From positions 1 to 35,496 of the IMG/VR virus record IMGVR_UViG_3300048580_000358: a stretch of DNA of 35,496 nucleotides; one strand, given 5' to 3'. A program made the position numbers and the translations under genes. The notes beneath the pieces are model-generated. The model made no database searches and had not been told where the DNA came from. It saw only the letters and a program-made list of their open reading frames with translations. The DNA is from a virus. Below, one piece after another: positions 5,281-11,244 of the stretch; within the stretch, counting starts at the first letter, position 1; the number at the start of each line of letters is the position of its first letter.

Positions 5281-5649
5281 CCCCCCATAGGGGGGAAGCG
5301 GCTGCGCCTCGCGTGGGGGACACCACCAGATCACGCGACCCCAAAACGGGACCTCAGCGGATGACGCGGGATCTGCAGGGACCAGCCCGGGTGTGTGGGG
5401 TGTGATCTGCAGGGGTGCAGGGAGGTGCGGCCACCCCACCGGAGGGCGGGCGTGGGTAGGGAGGGAGTTGTGGTCGTGGCAGGGTGGTAGCCCGGCTGGA
5501 GGTGGGGTGGGGAGGCAACGTGGTGGCAGTGGTCCCCTGTCCTTCTTTCCCCCCTGGCCGTGGGACTGCTTTGGATCTCCAGTAAGAGATCAGAGTGCGT
5601 TTCGGGTGGGCCTGTGGGGGATTGGGCGGCAAACGTGCTAGATACAGAC

Positions 5650-5682
5650 TGCCTTGTTTTTGGCAAGGGTGAATCCCTTGGC
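5650..5682. promoter_or_regulatory. Overlapping inverted repeats CCTTG/CAAGGG/CCCTTG
   Basis: CCTTG (5652-5656) pairs with CAAGG (5664-5668), and CAAGGG (5664-5669) also pairs with CCCTTG (5675-5680), so the central arm can pair with either side. It lies about 125 bp upstream of the first rightward gene in a lower-GC stretch. An operator set or a switchable RNA leader is possible. Confidence 0.5.
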
Positions 5683-5726
5683 ACCACTGGGCTGAACATT
5701 TGTACCACCTGCCCAATTCTCTTTTC

Positions 5727-5752
5727 CCTAGGGGGCCCCTAGGCATCACCTA
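5727..5752. promoter_or_regulatory. 17-bp palindrome plus partial TAGG..CCTA operator
   Basis: CCTAGGGG-G-CCCCTAGG (5727-5743) is perfectly symmetric. Its right end runs into TAGGCATCACCTA (5740-5752), which matches the outer bases of the palindrome at 1154-1166. It is 50-75 bp upstream of the rightward ATG, a good place for repressor control. There is no T-run beside it, so it is not a typical terminator. Confidence 0.5.
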
Positions 5753-5803
5753 TTCGGCAGGAGTACGCCATCGCAGCTATTCCAATTCTTCTGCCCGCCT
5801 AAA

Positions 5804-6199
5804 ATGAGACCCAGAGAGGATGGTTCCGAGAACTTCGTCATGCTGTTCACCGACGAGCTGGCTTCCTGTGCCATCGGTGCCATGGCCGACAAGCGCCTGC
5901 TGCCCCGCGACCTGGCTGTCCTGACTGGCCTGATCGCCAACGTCAACTGGCGCAGCGGTCGGGTCAACGTGACCCAGCGGGCCCTGGCCCAGCAGATGAA
6001 CATCCTTGAGTCGAACTGCTGCACCTCCATCAAGCGCCTGCGGCAGGAGAAGCTGATCGCTCGCGCTGTGGACAAGACCTCCGGCCACACCTACTTCCTG
6101 ATCAACCCCCGGCTGGCATCCGTGGGCAGCACGCAACGCCGCGGCCACCTGTTCCAGCAGTTCGATGAGGCCATAGCGATCCCCAAGGAGCCGGAGTAA
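5804..6199 (+). CDS. RepL-like winged-helix replication/regulatory protein
   Basis: A 131-residue protein, the first rightward gene. Residues about 35-100 form a winged helix: RDLAVLTGLIANVNWRSG, then RVNVTQRALAQQMNILESNC as helix-turn-helix, then IKRLRQEKLIARAVDKTSG, and a wing ending in YFLINPRLASVGSTQRRGHL. The final INPxLA-x-GS-xxRR block is what I associate with RepL-type plasmid replication initiators (the 'firmicute plasmid replication protein' fold), which also occur in phages. With the iteron-like array upstream, an origin-binding role is plausible. A transcription factor for the rightward operon is the main alternative. No Shine-Dalgarno precedes the ATG. Confidence 0.5.
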   Translation: MRPREDGSENFVMLFTDELASCAIGAMADKRLLPRDLAVLTGLIANVNWRSGRVNVTQRALAQQMNILESNCCTSIKRLRQEKLIARAVDKTSGHTYFLINPRLASVGSTQRRGHLFQQFDEAIAIPKEPE

Positions 6200-6227
6200 C
6201 CTGCAGCTGTCCTGCACTGGTGCAGCC

Positions 6228-6551
6228 GTGTCCCGGGCTCGCTCGATGAATGTCTGGCTGGACAGCTGCAAGCGCAGAGAGATCGGCCTGTTCTCCGGCT
6301 CCGTGGTGCCGCTGTGGCGCATCTGGCAGCGGATCGTGGACCTGAACATCACCACTCACCTGTCCCCGATCGTTGATCAACTGAACGCCCGCATCACGGC
6401 GTTGAACGCACTGACCAAGGCGGCATTGGCAACACTGCTGCAGAGCACCTGGGGCGAGACCGTTGACCCGGACGCCTTCACCAAGAACCTGCTGGTCGAG
6501 AAAGTGCTGGCCTACGAAGGGATCTGGGTGGAGCTCGGCTACGGCACTTGA
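6228..6551 (+). CDS. Unknown helical protein (about 101-107 aa)
   Basis: It starts at GTG 6228 or, in frame, ATG 6246 (MNVWLDSCKRREIGLFSGSV); neither has a good Shine-Dalgarno. The sequence is amphipathic helical (NITTHLSPIVDQLNARITAL, then NALTKAALATLLQSTWG) and has no motif I recognise. A compact inverted repeat CTGCAC-TG-GTGCAG lies just upstream at 6212-6225. It sits between the RepL-like gene and the methyltransferase, 3 bp before the latter, so it is surely in the same transcript. Confidence 0.5.
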   Translation: MSRARSMNVWLDSCKRREIGLFSGSVVPLWRIWQRIVDLNITTHLSPIVDQLNARITALNALTKAALATLLQSTWGETVDPDAFTKNLLVEKVLAYEGIWVELGYGT

Positions 6552-6554
6552 GCT

Positions 6555-7496
6555 GTGACAACTGCCCTGCGGATGCTGGATCTGTTCAGCGGCATCGGCG
6601 GGTTCAGCTTGGCCGCTCGCTGGCTTGGCGGCATCGAGACGGTGCAGTTCGTGGAAAAGGAACCCTTCTGCCATCGCGTGCTGGCGAAGCACTGGCCGGG
6701 GGTGCCGATCCATGACGACATCTGCACCTTCACGCCTGCAGCTGGCTCTGCCGATCTCGTTGTCGGGGGATTCCCCTGCCAGGACATCAGCCAGGCCGGG
6801 CGCCGCGCCGGCATTAAGGACGGCACTCGCTCGGGCCTGTTCTACGAACTCATGCGAGTCGTTCGCTTGGTGGGACCGCGATTCGTCGTCCTGGAGAACG
6901 TCGCAGCTATCACTTCTGGGGGGCTGGACATCGTTCTCGGAGAACTGGCCGAAGCAGGGTTTGATGCGGAATGGGCATGTATTCCGGCGTCAGATGTGGG
7001 TGCGTGCCACCGGCGGGATCGGTGGTGGTGCGTTGCCTACGCCAACGGCCATGGATTCGATCGGCAGCCGGCGGGCAACGGCGCGGAAACCGCACTGGAC
7101 CAGCAACCCGGGCACCACGCTGACGGACTGGGCTTGGATGCTGCCGACCCCCAAGGCTTGCGACGGGGAGCGGGGGAGAGATTCGCCAAGGCTCAGGCCC
7201 GATACGAAGAAGAAGGAGCTGGCAACGGTGCTGCGGGATCAGATGCTGCTCACCCCCACCGCCCGCGACTTGAAGGGCGCCTCGAACTTCCAGAACAATG
7301 GGGCCCGGCATGGCCGCCAGAATCTGCCCGACTGTCTCCCGAATGGCGCGGGTATTCATCTCAACCCGTCCTTCGTCGAGGAGATGATGGGCTTTCCGGT
7401 CGGGTGGACCGCTTGAAGGCACTGGGCAATGCCGTGGTGCCTCAGGTGGCGATGGTGCCGCTGGCGAGGGTGCTGGAGCTGGAGGCGGGGGCGTGA
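6555..7496 (+). CDS. Cytosine-C5 DNA methyltransferase with out-of-frame recognition region
   Basis: GTG start, 313 codons. Catalytic motifs are intact: LDLFSGIGG (8-16, SAM binding), FPCQD (73-77, catalytic Cys75), VLENV (112-116) and CHRRDR (151-156). Motif X, LKALGNAVVPQVA, is near 287-299. Between about 7030 and 7410, however, the recognisable target-recognition and C-terminal sequence (ALPTPTAMDS, MLLTPTARDLKGAS, LNPSFVEEMMGFPVGWT) is in the +1 frame, while the annotated frame gives Ala/Gly/Arg-rich sequence. Two compensating single-base changes would restore one frame, the first in or beside a GGTGGTGGT run at 7021-7029. The gene may be decayed, frameshifted in translation, or affected by sequence errors. 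In phages such enzymes usually protect DNA against host restriction. Confidence 0.5.
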   Translation: MTTALRMLDLFSGIGGFSLAARWLGGIETVQFVEKEPFCHRVLAKHWPGVPIHDDICTFTPAAGSADLVVGGFPCQDISQAGRRAGIKDGTRSGLFYELMRVVRLVGPRFVVLENVAAITSGGLDIVLGELAEAGFDAEWACIPASDVGACHRRDRWWCVAYANGHGFDRQPAGNGAETALDQQPGHHADGLGLDAADPQGLRRGAGERFAKAQARYEEEGAGNGAAGSDAAHPHRPRLEGRLELPEQWGPAWPPESARLSPEWRGYSSQPVLRRGDDGLSGRVDRLKALGNAVVPQVAMVPLARVLELEAGA

Positions 7497-7627
7497 GGTA
7501 CGCTGTGGCCACCTTCTGGGGTGGTTCCTGGGAGCCCGCCGAATCCGATGCCGCAGCGAAAGCTCGGAGGGCGTTTCGGTGGTGGTGTGAGGGCCCCTCT
7601 GTTTCGGCAGGGGGGCTCTCTGCATGA
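7493..7627 (+). CDS. Overlapping small ORF (44 aa) between methyltransferase and terminase
   Basis: GTG 7493 overlaps the methyltransferase stop (GTGA), and its TGA at 7625-7627 overlaps the terminase start (ATGA). The product begins VRYAVATFWGGSWEPAESD and continues AAAKARRAFRWWCEGPS. Exact 4-nt overlaps at both ends argue for a real, translationally coupled gene. No family is recognised. A small packaging accessory protein is possible from position alone. Confidence 0.5.
   Translation: MRYAVATFWGGSWEPAESDAAAKARRAFRWWCEGPSVSAGGLSA
7592..7617 (+). promoter_or_regulatory. Ten-bp hairpin just upstream of the terminase start
   Basis: GGCCCCTCTG (7592-7601) pairs with CAGGGGGGCT (7608-7617, two G-U pairs) around a TTTCGG loop. 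It ends 6 nt before the terminase ATG and so covers its ribosome-binding region. There is no U-run, so it is not a standard terminator; it could make terminase translation depend on translation of the 44-codon ORF that runs through it. Confidence 0.5.
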
Positions 7628-9387
7628 GCGTCTACCCCATCCCCCCTGAACTGGGCATCGGCCGGTTCGCCTACTTCTTCTGCTACATCCTCCGCGAGCT
7701 GGGCCTGGCGGATGAACCCACCAAGCAGCAGCTGCGCATCTGCGACTGGGATGAGGTGGGCCCCAACCGCACGGTGACGGTGGGCTTTCGTGGCATCGCC
7801 AAATCCACCATCAGCGGTGCCCGGGCATTGCACCGCCTGCGGATCGACCCGGAAGGGGAGAAGATCCTGATTCCTGGCGCGACCGAAACGAAGGCTGAGG
7901 AGATCACCACCTTCATGGCCCGGTGCATCCGGGAGATTGACCTGCTGCAGTGCCTCCAGCCCAGGGAGAACCAGCGGCAGTCCGTCCTGGCGTTCGACGT
8001 GGGCCCAGCGATCATCGGCGGCGACGGTGCGCCATCGGTGCGGGCGTGCGGAATCCTCAGCCCCTCGCTGACCGGCAAGCGGGCCACGATGATCATCCCC
8101 GACGACATCGAGACCCTCACCAACTCGATCACCCCGCTGAAGCAGGAGCGGCTGTGGGCGGCCACCACTGAGTTCGAGTCGATCCTGTTGCCGGATGCGG
8201 GCCAGCCGCTGCCCCGGCAGATCAGCTTTCGCGGCACGCCGCACCTGGAAACCTCCATGTACTGGCGACTGGTGCGCGAGCGCGGGTACAAGATGCGGAT
8301 GTGGCCGGCCCGCTACCCCAAGCCGGACACCTTCGATGTCTACGACGGCTGCCTCGATCCGCTCATGGTGGAGGAGATCGAGGGCAACCCGCAGCTGGTG
8401 GGCGGCCCAACCGATCCAGAACGGTTTGATGACGAGGAGCTGATTCAGCGGGAGACCGGCAGCACCAAGGCCAGCTGGCAGCTGCAGTACATGCTCAACT
8501 GCCGGCTGAGCACCCTGGACAAGTTCCCCATCCGCCTGGGCGACCTGATCGTGATGCCGCTGGATGGCAAGGCGCTGCCGGAGGTGATCAGCTGGGCATC
8601 CGGCGCAGAGCAGCGGATCAACGAGCTGCCTTGCGTGGGGCTGGGGGCTGATCGCTACTACCACCGGCCGATGATGGTGCAGGGCTGGCTGCCCAGGTCG
8701 GAGAAGTGGCGCAGCGTGCTGGCGATCGACCCCTCTGGCCGCGGCAGTGACGAGCTGGCCTGGGCGGTGGTGGCCGAGCTCAGCGGCAACCTGTTCGTGC
8801 TCGAGAGCGGCGGCACCACCCGGGGGTATGAGGACGATGTGCTGGAGCTGCTGGCGAACGTGGCCAAGCGCTGGCAGGTCAATACCGTCATCCCTGAGCC
8901 CAACTTCGGCGATGGCATGTTCAGCAAGATCCTGCAGCCGGTGATGAAGCGCATCTACCCCTGCTCGATCGAGGAGGCCCCGCGGTCAGCTGGGCAGAAG
9001 GAGCGGCGGATCATTGACGTGCTCGCGCCCCTGGTGCAGCAGCACCGGCTGGTGGTCAACAGCGAGCTGATCCAGAAGGACTGGGAAGGCGCCGAGCGTG
9101 ACCCGGACAACGGCCACCCTCGCTCGCTCATGTACCAGATGAGCCGGATCACCACCGACCGAGGCAGCCTGCTGTTCGACGACCGGATCGACGCCCTGGA
9201 GATCGCTGCAGCCCACTTCGTGGAGGCCGCGGCCCAGGACCAGCGGCGGGTGGCCGCACGCCGCCAGGAGGAGCTGGTGGAGGCCTCCCTGGCGGCCTGG
9301 TTCGATGAGACCGGCGCCAAGCTCGATGCGTTGGCCCTGGGGATCGTCCCGAAGGCCAGCGGGGCCGTGGGTGGCGTCAGGCGGTAG
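7624..9387 (+). CDS. terL: Large terminase subunit (T7 gp19-like DNA packaging ATPase/nuclease)
   Basis: A 587-residue protein of normal length for T7-type large terminases. The Walker A box is GFRGIAKST (54-62), Walker B is MIIPDDIE (156-163), and the C-terminal RNase H-like nuclease has Asp369 in VLAIDPSGRGSDE, Asp430 in NFGDGMF and the acidic cluster FDDRIDALE (519-526). It cuts concatemeric DNA and pumps it into proheads through the portal (32894-34531). It lies on the plus strand with the methyltransferase operon, unlike T7, where it follows the structural genes on the same strand. Its 3' end overlaps the opposing small terminase gene by 11 bp. Confidence 0.5.
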   Translation: MSVYPIPPELGIGRFAYFFCYILRELGLADEPTKQQLRICDWDEVGPNRTVTVGFRGIAKSTISGARALHRLRIDPEGEKILIPGATETKAEEITTFMARCIREIDLLQCLQPRENQRQSVLAFDVGPAIIGGDGAPSVRACGILSPSLTGKRATMIIPDDIETLTNSITPLKQERLWAATTEFESILLPDAGQPLPRQISFRGTPHLETSMYWRLVRERGYKMRMWPARYPKPDTFDVYDGCLDPLMVEEIEGNPQLVGGPTDPERFDDEELIQRETGSTKASWQLQYMLNCRLSTLDKFPIRLGDLIVMPLDGKALPEVISWASGAEQRINELPCVGLGADRYYHRPMMVQGWLPRSEKWRSVLAIDPSGRGSDELAWAVVAELSGNLFVLESGGTTRGYEDDVLELLANVAKRWQVNTVIPEPNFGDGMFSKILQPVMKRIYPCSIEEAPRSAGQKERRIIDVLAPLVQQHRLVVNSELIQKDWEGAERDPDNGHPRSLMYQMSRITTDRGSLLFDDRIDALEIAAAHFVEAAAQDQRRVAARRQEELVEASLAAWFDETGAKLDALALGIVPKASGAVGGVRR

Positions 9388-9679
9388 CCGGCGGCGCCGG
9401 GCGGATCGGCACCACCTTGGCCTTCTCCTCCAGCGATCCGAAGGTGTGGAGCTTGGCCGCCATCCTGGCCATCGCCTCGGTGGCAGTGCCCTCGATCGGT
9501 GCGGCGCTGATGTTGTTCTGCTTCATCAGCTGGGCGAACAACCGCAGGTCGCCATCGCCTGCGTCACCGTTTTCGATCTTCTCGACCAGCTGCTCGACCA
9601 CGGCCTTGTGCCCGCGGTCGTAGAGCTCTCGCAGGTTGGCGTCAGCCACGGTTGCATGGGTGCAGAGTTCTGGTCCCAT
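9377..9679 (-). CDS. Probable small terminase subunit (T7 gp18-like maturase A)
   Basis: 100 residues from ATG 9679 (a longer in-frame start at 9706 is possible). The core ANLRELYDRGHKAVVEQLVE, with IENGDAGDGDLRLFAQLMKQ and NNISAAPI, resembles DNA maturase A proteins, which pair a helical N-terminus with a KxLxxxNI-type second helix. It would recognise phage DNA and hand it to the large subunit. Its ATG and the endolysin ATG on the other strand share CATG (9677-9680), so the two start codons overlap. It ends tail to tail with the large terminase. The call rests on local resemblance and position; moderate confidence. Confidence 0.5.
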   Translation of the reverse strand: MGPELCTHATVADANLRELYDRGHKAVVEQLVEKIENGDAGDGDLRLFAQLMKQNNISAAPIEGTATEAMARMAAKLHTFGSLEEKAKVVPIRPAPPATA

Positions 9680-10289
9680 GATGCCCACCACCAACAAGCC
9701 ATTCACTGATCAGGAGTGGCTGAACTTCTGGGAGCACTACAAGGGCGAGCCGCATCAGAAGGCGGCGGTGCTCACGCTGGGCCGGCACATCCGCCAGGCG
9801 GACCGTGGCCTGCTGCATGACAGCGCCGAGTGGGTCGAAGGCTTCCGCGACACGCCGGTTCAGGCTGCCCAGCCGTTCAAGCCGTCCTCGCCATTCAGCT
9901 ACCAGATCACCCCGAACGTGGCCTACGGGGAGCTGACGCTGCAGTCAGAGGCCCGGCGATTCACCCACCAGCACCAGTGCGAGACGGCCAAGCTGCTGTG
10001 CGGCTTCGTGCAGCAAGCGAGGGATCATTTCGACCGGCCGGCGATCATCACCTCAGGCCACCGGCCGCCCAAGATCAACGCGCAAGTCGGCGGCGCATCG
10101 CGCAGCGAGCACCTCTACGACGCCCCCGACACGGGCGCCGTGGATTTCTACCTCGATGGGATGTCAGTGCTTGAGCTCCAGCGGTGGTGCGATGCTCGCT
10201 GGCCCTACAGCCTCGGCTACGGGGCGCCCATGGGGTTCGTGCATCTGGGCATCCGCCCCGGCCGCCCCAGGGCCCGCTGGGACTATTGA
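9678..10289 (+). CDS. Peptidase M15-type endolysin
   Basis: 203 residues. The C-terminal domain carries the M15 (D,D-carboxypeptidase / L-Ala-D-Glu endopeptidase) zinc site: Ser143-x-His145 in SRSEHLYDAPDTGAVDF, Asp156 in the same block, and His189 in GFVHLGIRPG, preceded by ITSGHRPPKIN. The N-terminal about 75 residues (DQEWLNFWEHYKGEPHQKAA) are a separate helical segment. There is no signal peptide, so release through a holin is expected, and small membrane-protein genes lie just beyond its end on the opposite strand. Start: ATG 9678 or 9681; the TTG at 9636 is unlikely. Its last 126 bp may be overlapped by an opposing gene. Confidence 0.5.
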   Translation: MMPTTNKPFTDQEWLNFWEHYKGEPHQKAAVLTLGRHIRQADRGLLHDSAEWVEGFRDTPVQAAQPFKPSSPFSYQITPNVAYGELTLQSEARRFTHQHQCETAKLLCGFVQQARDHFDRPAIITSGHRPPKINAQVGGASRSEHLYDAPDTGAVDFYLDGMSVLELQRWCDARWPYSLGYGAPMGFVHLGIRPGRPRARWDY

Positions 10290-10478
10290 GCTGCCGGGCG
10301 CATCGGGCAGCGCCCCGCCCAGCATCCGATCCAGCCAGCGGTAAGGCGAGCGGCCGGCCCACACTGCGGCCGGCTTGATGAAAGCCTTGAGGGCGATCAG
10401 CTGCAGCGCAGCGCCCAGCCAGCGGGCCAGCAGACCGCCAACCACGATGTCTGCGACGATGCGGGTGTCGTCAGTCAC
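10164..10478 (-). CDS. Small hydrophobic protein (104 aa), last of the lysis-type cassette
   Basis: GTG 10478 overlaps the upstream stop by 8 nt and gives VTDDTRIVADIVVGGLLARW, with a hydrophobic helix about residues 7-30 and then FIKPAAVWAGRSPYRWLDRM. The C-terminal part runs antisense through 126 bp of the endolysin and has lost plausible composition, so only the first about 60 residues look like a conserved protein. The longer ATG start at 10568 would overlap the preceding gene by 98 bp and is less likely. Possibly a membrane or lysis accessory protein. Confidence 0.5.
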   Translation of the reverse strand: MTDDTRIVADIVVGGLLARWLGAALQLIALKAFIKPAAVWAGRSPYRWLDRMLGGALPDAPGSSIVPAGPGAAGADAQMHEPHGRPVAEAVGPASIAPPLELKH

Positions 10479-10698
10479 GGCTGTCGCTGTCGCCGGTGAA
10501 TCGGCCGCGGCTGTCGCGGCGCCTGGGGCGGTTGTGGCGGGCTGCTGGTTCCCGGCGCTGGAGCTCATACGGGAACAACTCGCTGGCCATGTGCAGCAGC
10601 AGCTGGATCAGCGAGTTGTCCTTGAGCTTGCTCATGCCGATTAGCTCGCTGATGGCAAACAGCGCGAAGCCCAGCAGCGCTTCCTGCTCGATGGTCAT
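10471..10698 (-). CDS. Small membrane-associated protein (75 aa), holin candidate
   Basis: Starts MTIEQEALLGFALFAISELI, an amphipathic to hydrophobic helix. A second helix (SLIQLLLHMASELFPYEL) and a strongly basic tail (RREPAARHNRPRRRDSRGRF) follow. A small size, two weak hydrophobic helices and a charged C-terminus fit class II holins, and it lies near the endolysin. ATG 10698 overlaps the upstream stop (ATGA). The functional call is inference. Confidence 0.5.
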   Translation of the reverse strand: MTIEQEALLGFALFAISELIGMSKLKDNSLIQLLLHMASELFPYELQRREPAARHNRPRRRDSRGRFTGDSDSRD

Positions 10699-10958
10699 GG
10701 GTCGTGCTCCAGTCTGCGGATGCGGTCCTCGTGATCACCGAGCATTTGCTGCATGTTCGCCAGGATGGTGGCAATGCGAGCGTCATGGGCGCCCAAGTTT
10801 TTGGCGATCGCCCACAGCCCCTTGACCCCGCTCCAAAGGCCTCCAACGGCCGCCAGTCCGAGCCCGCCAAGGGCTATGGCTGATCCCGGGTCCACTGGCG
10901 CTGCGCTGCATGGCTGCAGAGTAGCCAACAGGGCCCAGGCAAGCAAAGCCGGGCCCAT
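10695..10958 (-). CDS. Membrane protein with signal/TM segments and a coiled coil (87 aa)
   Basis: Residues 1-20 (MGPALLAWALLATLQPCSAA) look like a signal peptide or first membrane helix. Residues 27-52 (IALGGLGLAAVGGLWSGVKG) form a second, and the C-terminal third (ATILANMQQMLGDHEDRIRR) is a short coiled coil. That layout fits a holin or an inner-membrane spanin-like partner. There is a Shine-Dalgarno-like AGGCG upstream of ATG 10958. It is in the same transcript as its neighbours, with ATGA overlap to the next gene. Confidence 0.5.
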   Translation of the reverse strand: MGPALLAWALLATLQPCSAAPVDPGSAIALGGLGLAAVGGLWSGVKGLWAIAKNLGAHDARIATILANMQQMLGDHEDRIRRLEHDP

Positions 10959-10993
10959 TGACGCGGCGCCTGGCGGGCTGCCATGGGATCAGG

Positions 10994-11140
10994 TTAAAAC
11001 GGCTGCACCAGATCAAACACCACCCAGCCGCAGACGACCGCGACGCCCAGCGCCACTGGAAGGGGCACGGCACTCAGCAGCCAGCCCAGCAGGCCGGCCA
11101 CCAGTGCAACGGCGGCGGTGAAGCGGATCAGGTAGGGCAT
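10994..11140 (-). CDS. Two-span small membrane protein (48 aa)
   Basis: Starts MPYLIRFTAAVALVAGLLGW and continues through a second hydrophobic stretch (VALGVAVVCGWVVFDLV) to TAA. Almost the whole chain is membrane-embedded. The ATG shares one base with the upstream stop (TGATG). Holin-like size and layout, but no family is recognised. It is followed by a 35-bp gap before the next gene. Confidence 0.5.
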   Translation of the reverse strand: MPYLIRFTAAVALVAGLLGWLLSAVPLPVALGVAVVCGWVVFDLVQPF

Positions 11141-11244
11141 CACTCGACCCATCCAATTCGCAGCAGCGCCACCAGTAGCACTGCGACGGCAACGCTGGCC
11201 GGGGCCATCATCACGGCGATCATTGCGACATCAGTCCAGGTCAT
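11140..11244 (-). CDS. Single-span membrane peptide (34 aa)
   Basis: 34 residues beginning MTWTDVAMIAVMMAPASVAV, with one membrane helix to about residue 28 and a short polar tail (RIGWVE). Its start overlaps the adhesin stop by ATGA and its stop overlaps the next ATG by one base, so it is tightly coupled at both ends. This supports a real microprotein, despite its length. Confidence 0.5.
   Translation of the reverse strand: MTWTDVAMIAVMMAPASVAVAVLLVALLRIGWVE

Larger units (their letters stand above)
4946..5803. other. Control region without a convincing gene
   Basis: About 860 bp separate the leftward and rightward operons. Open frames here on both strands have low-complexity Pro/Arg/Gly composition and no start context or recognisable product. 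What it does hold: the leader hairpin (4972-4987), an HLR1-like direct repeat (5049-5066), four CCAGGG repeats (5199-5280), a CCCCCC-ATA-GGGGGG hairpin (5281-5295), a TCGCGTG/CACGCGA inverted repeat (5309-5315 and 5332-5338), a repeated GATCTGCAGGG (about 5369 and 5405), and inverted repeats at 5650-5682 and 5727-5743. GC falls towards 5580-5760, where a rightward promoter is likely, but I see no clear -35/-10 pair. Confidence 0.5.

Noticed and set aside
5281-5295. CCCCCC-ATA-GGGGGG as a transcription terminator
   Set aside because: There is no T-run on either strand and no gene ends nearby.
5331-5749. Minus-strand frames of 125-131 codons in the control region
   Set aside because: Pro/Ser/Thr/His-rich, no start context, no recognisable motif; the region is better explained as regulatory.
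7592-7617. Hairpin before the large terminase as a terminator
   Set aside because: No T-run follows, and it lies inside a coupled small ORF and next to a start codon in the same operon.
6910-8664. A 584-codon minus-strand open frame
   Set aside because: It is antisense to the methyltransferase and the large terminase, which have clear catalytic motifs; its own product has none.
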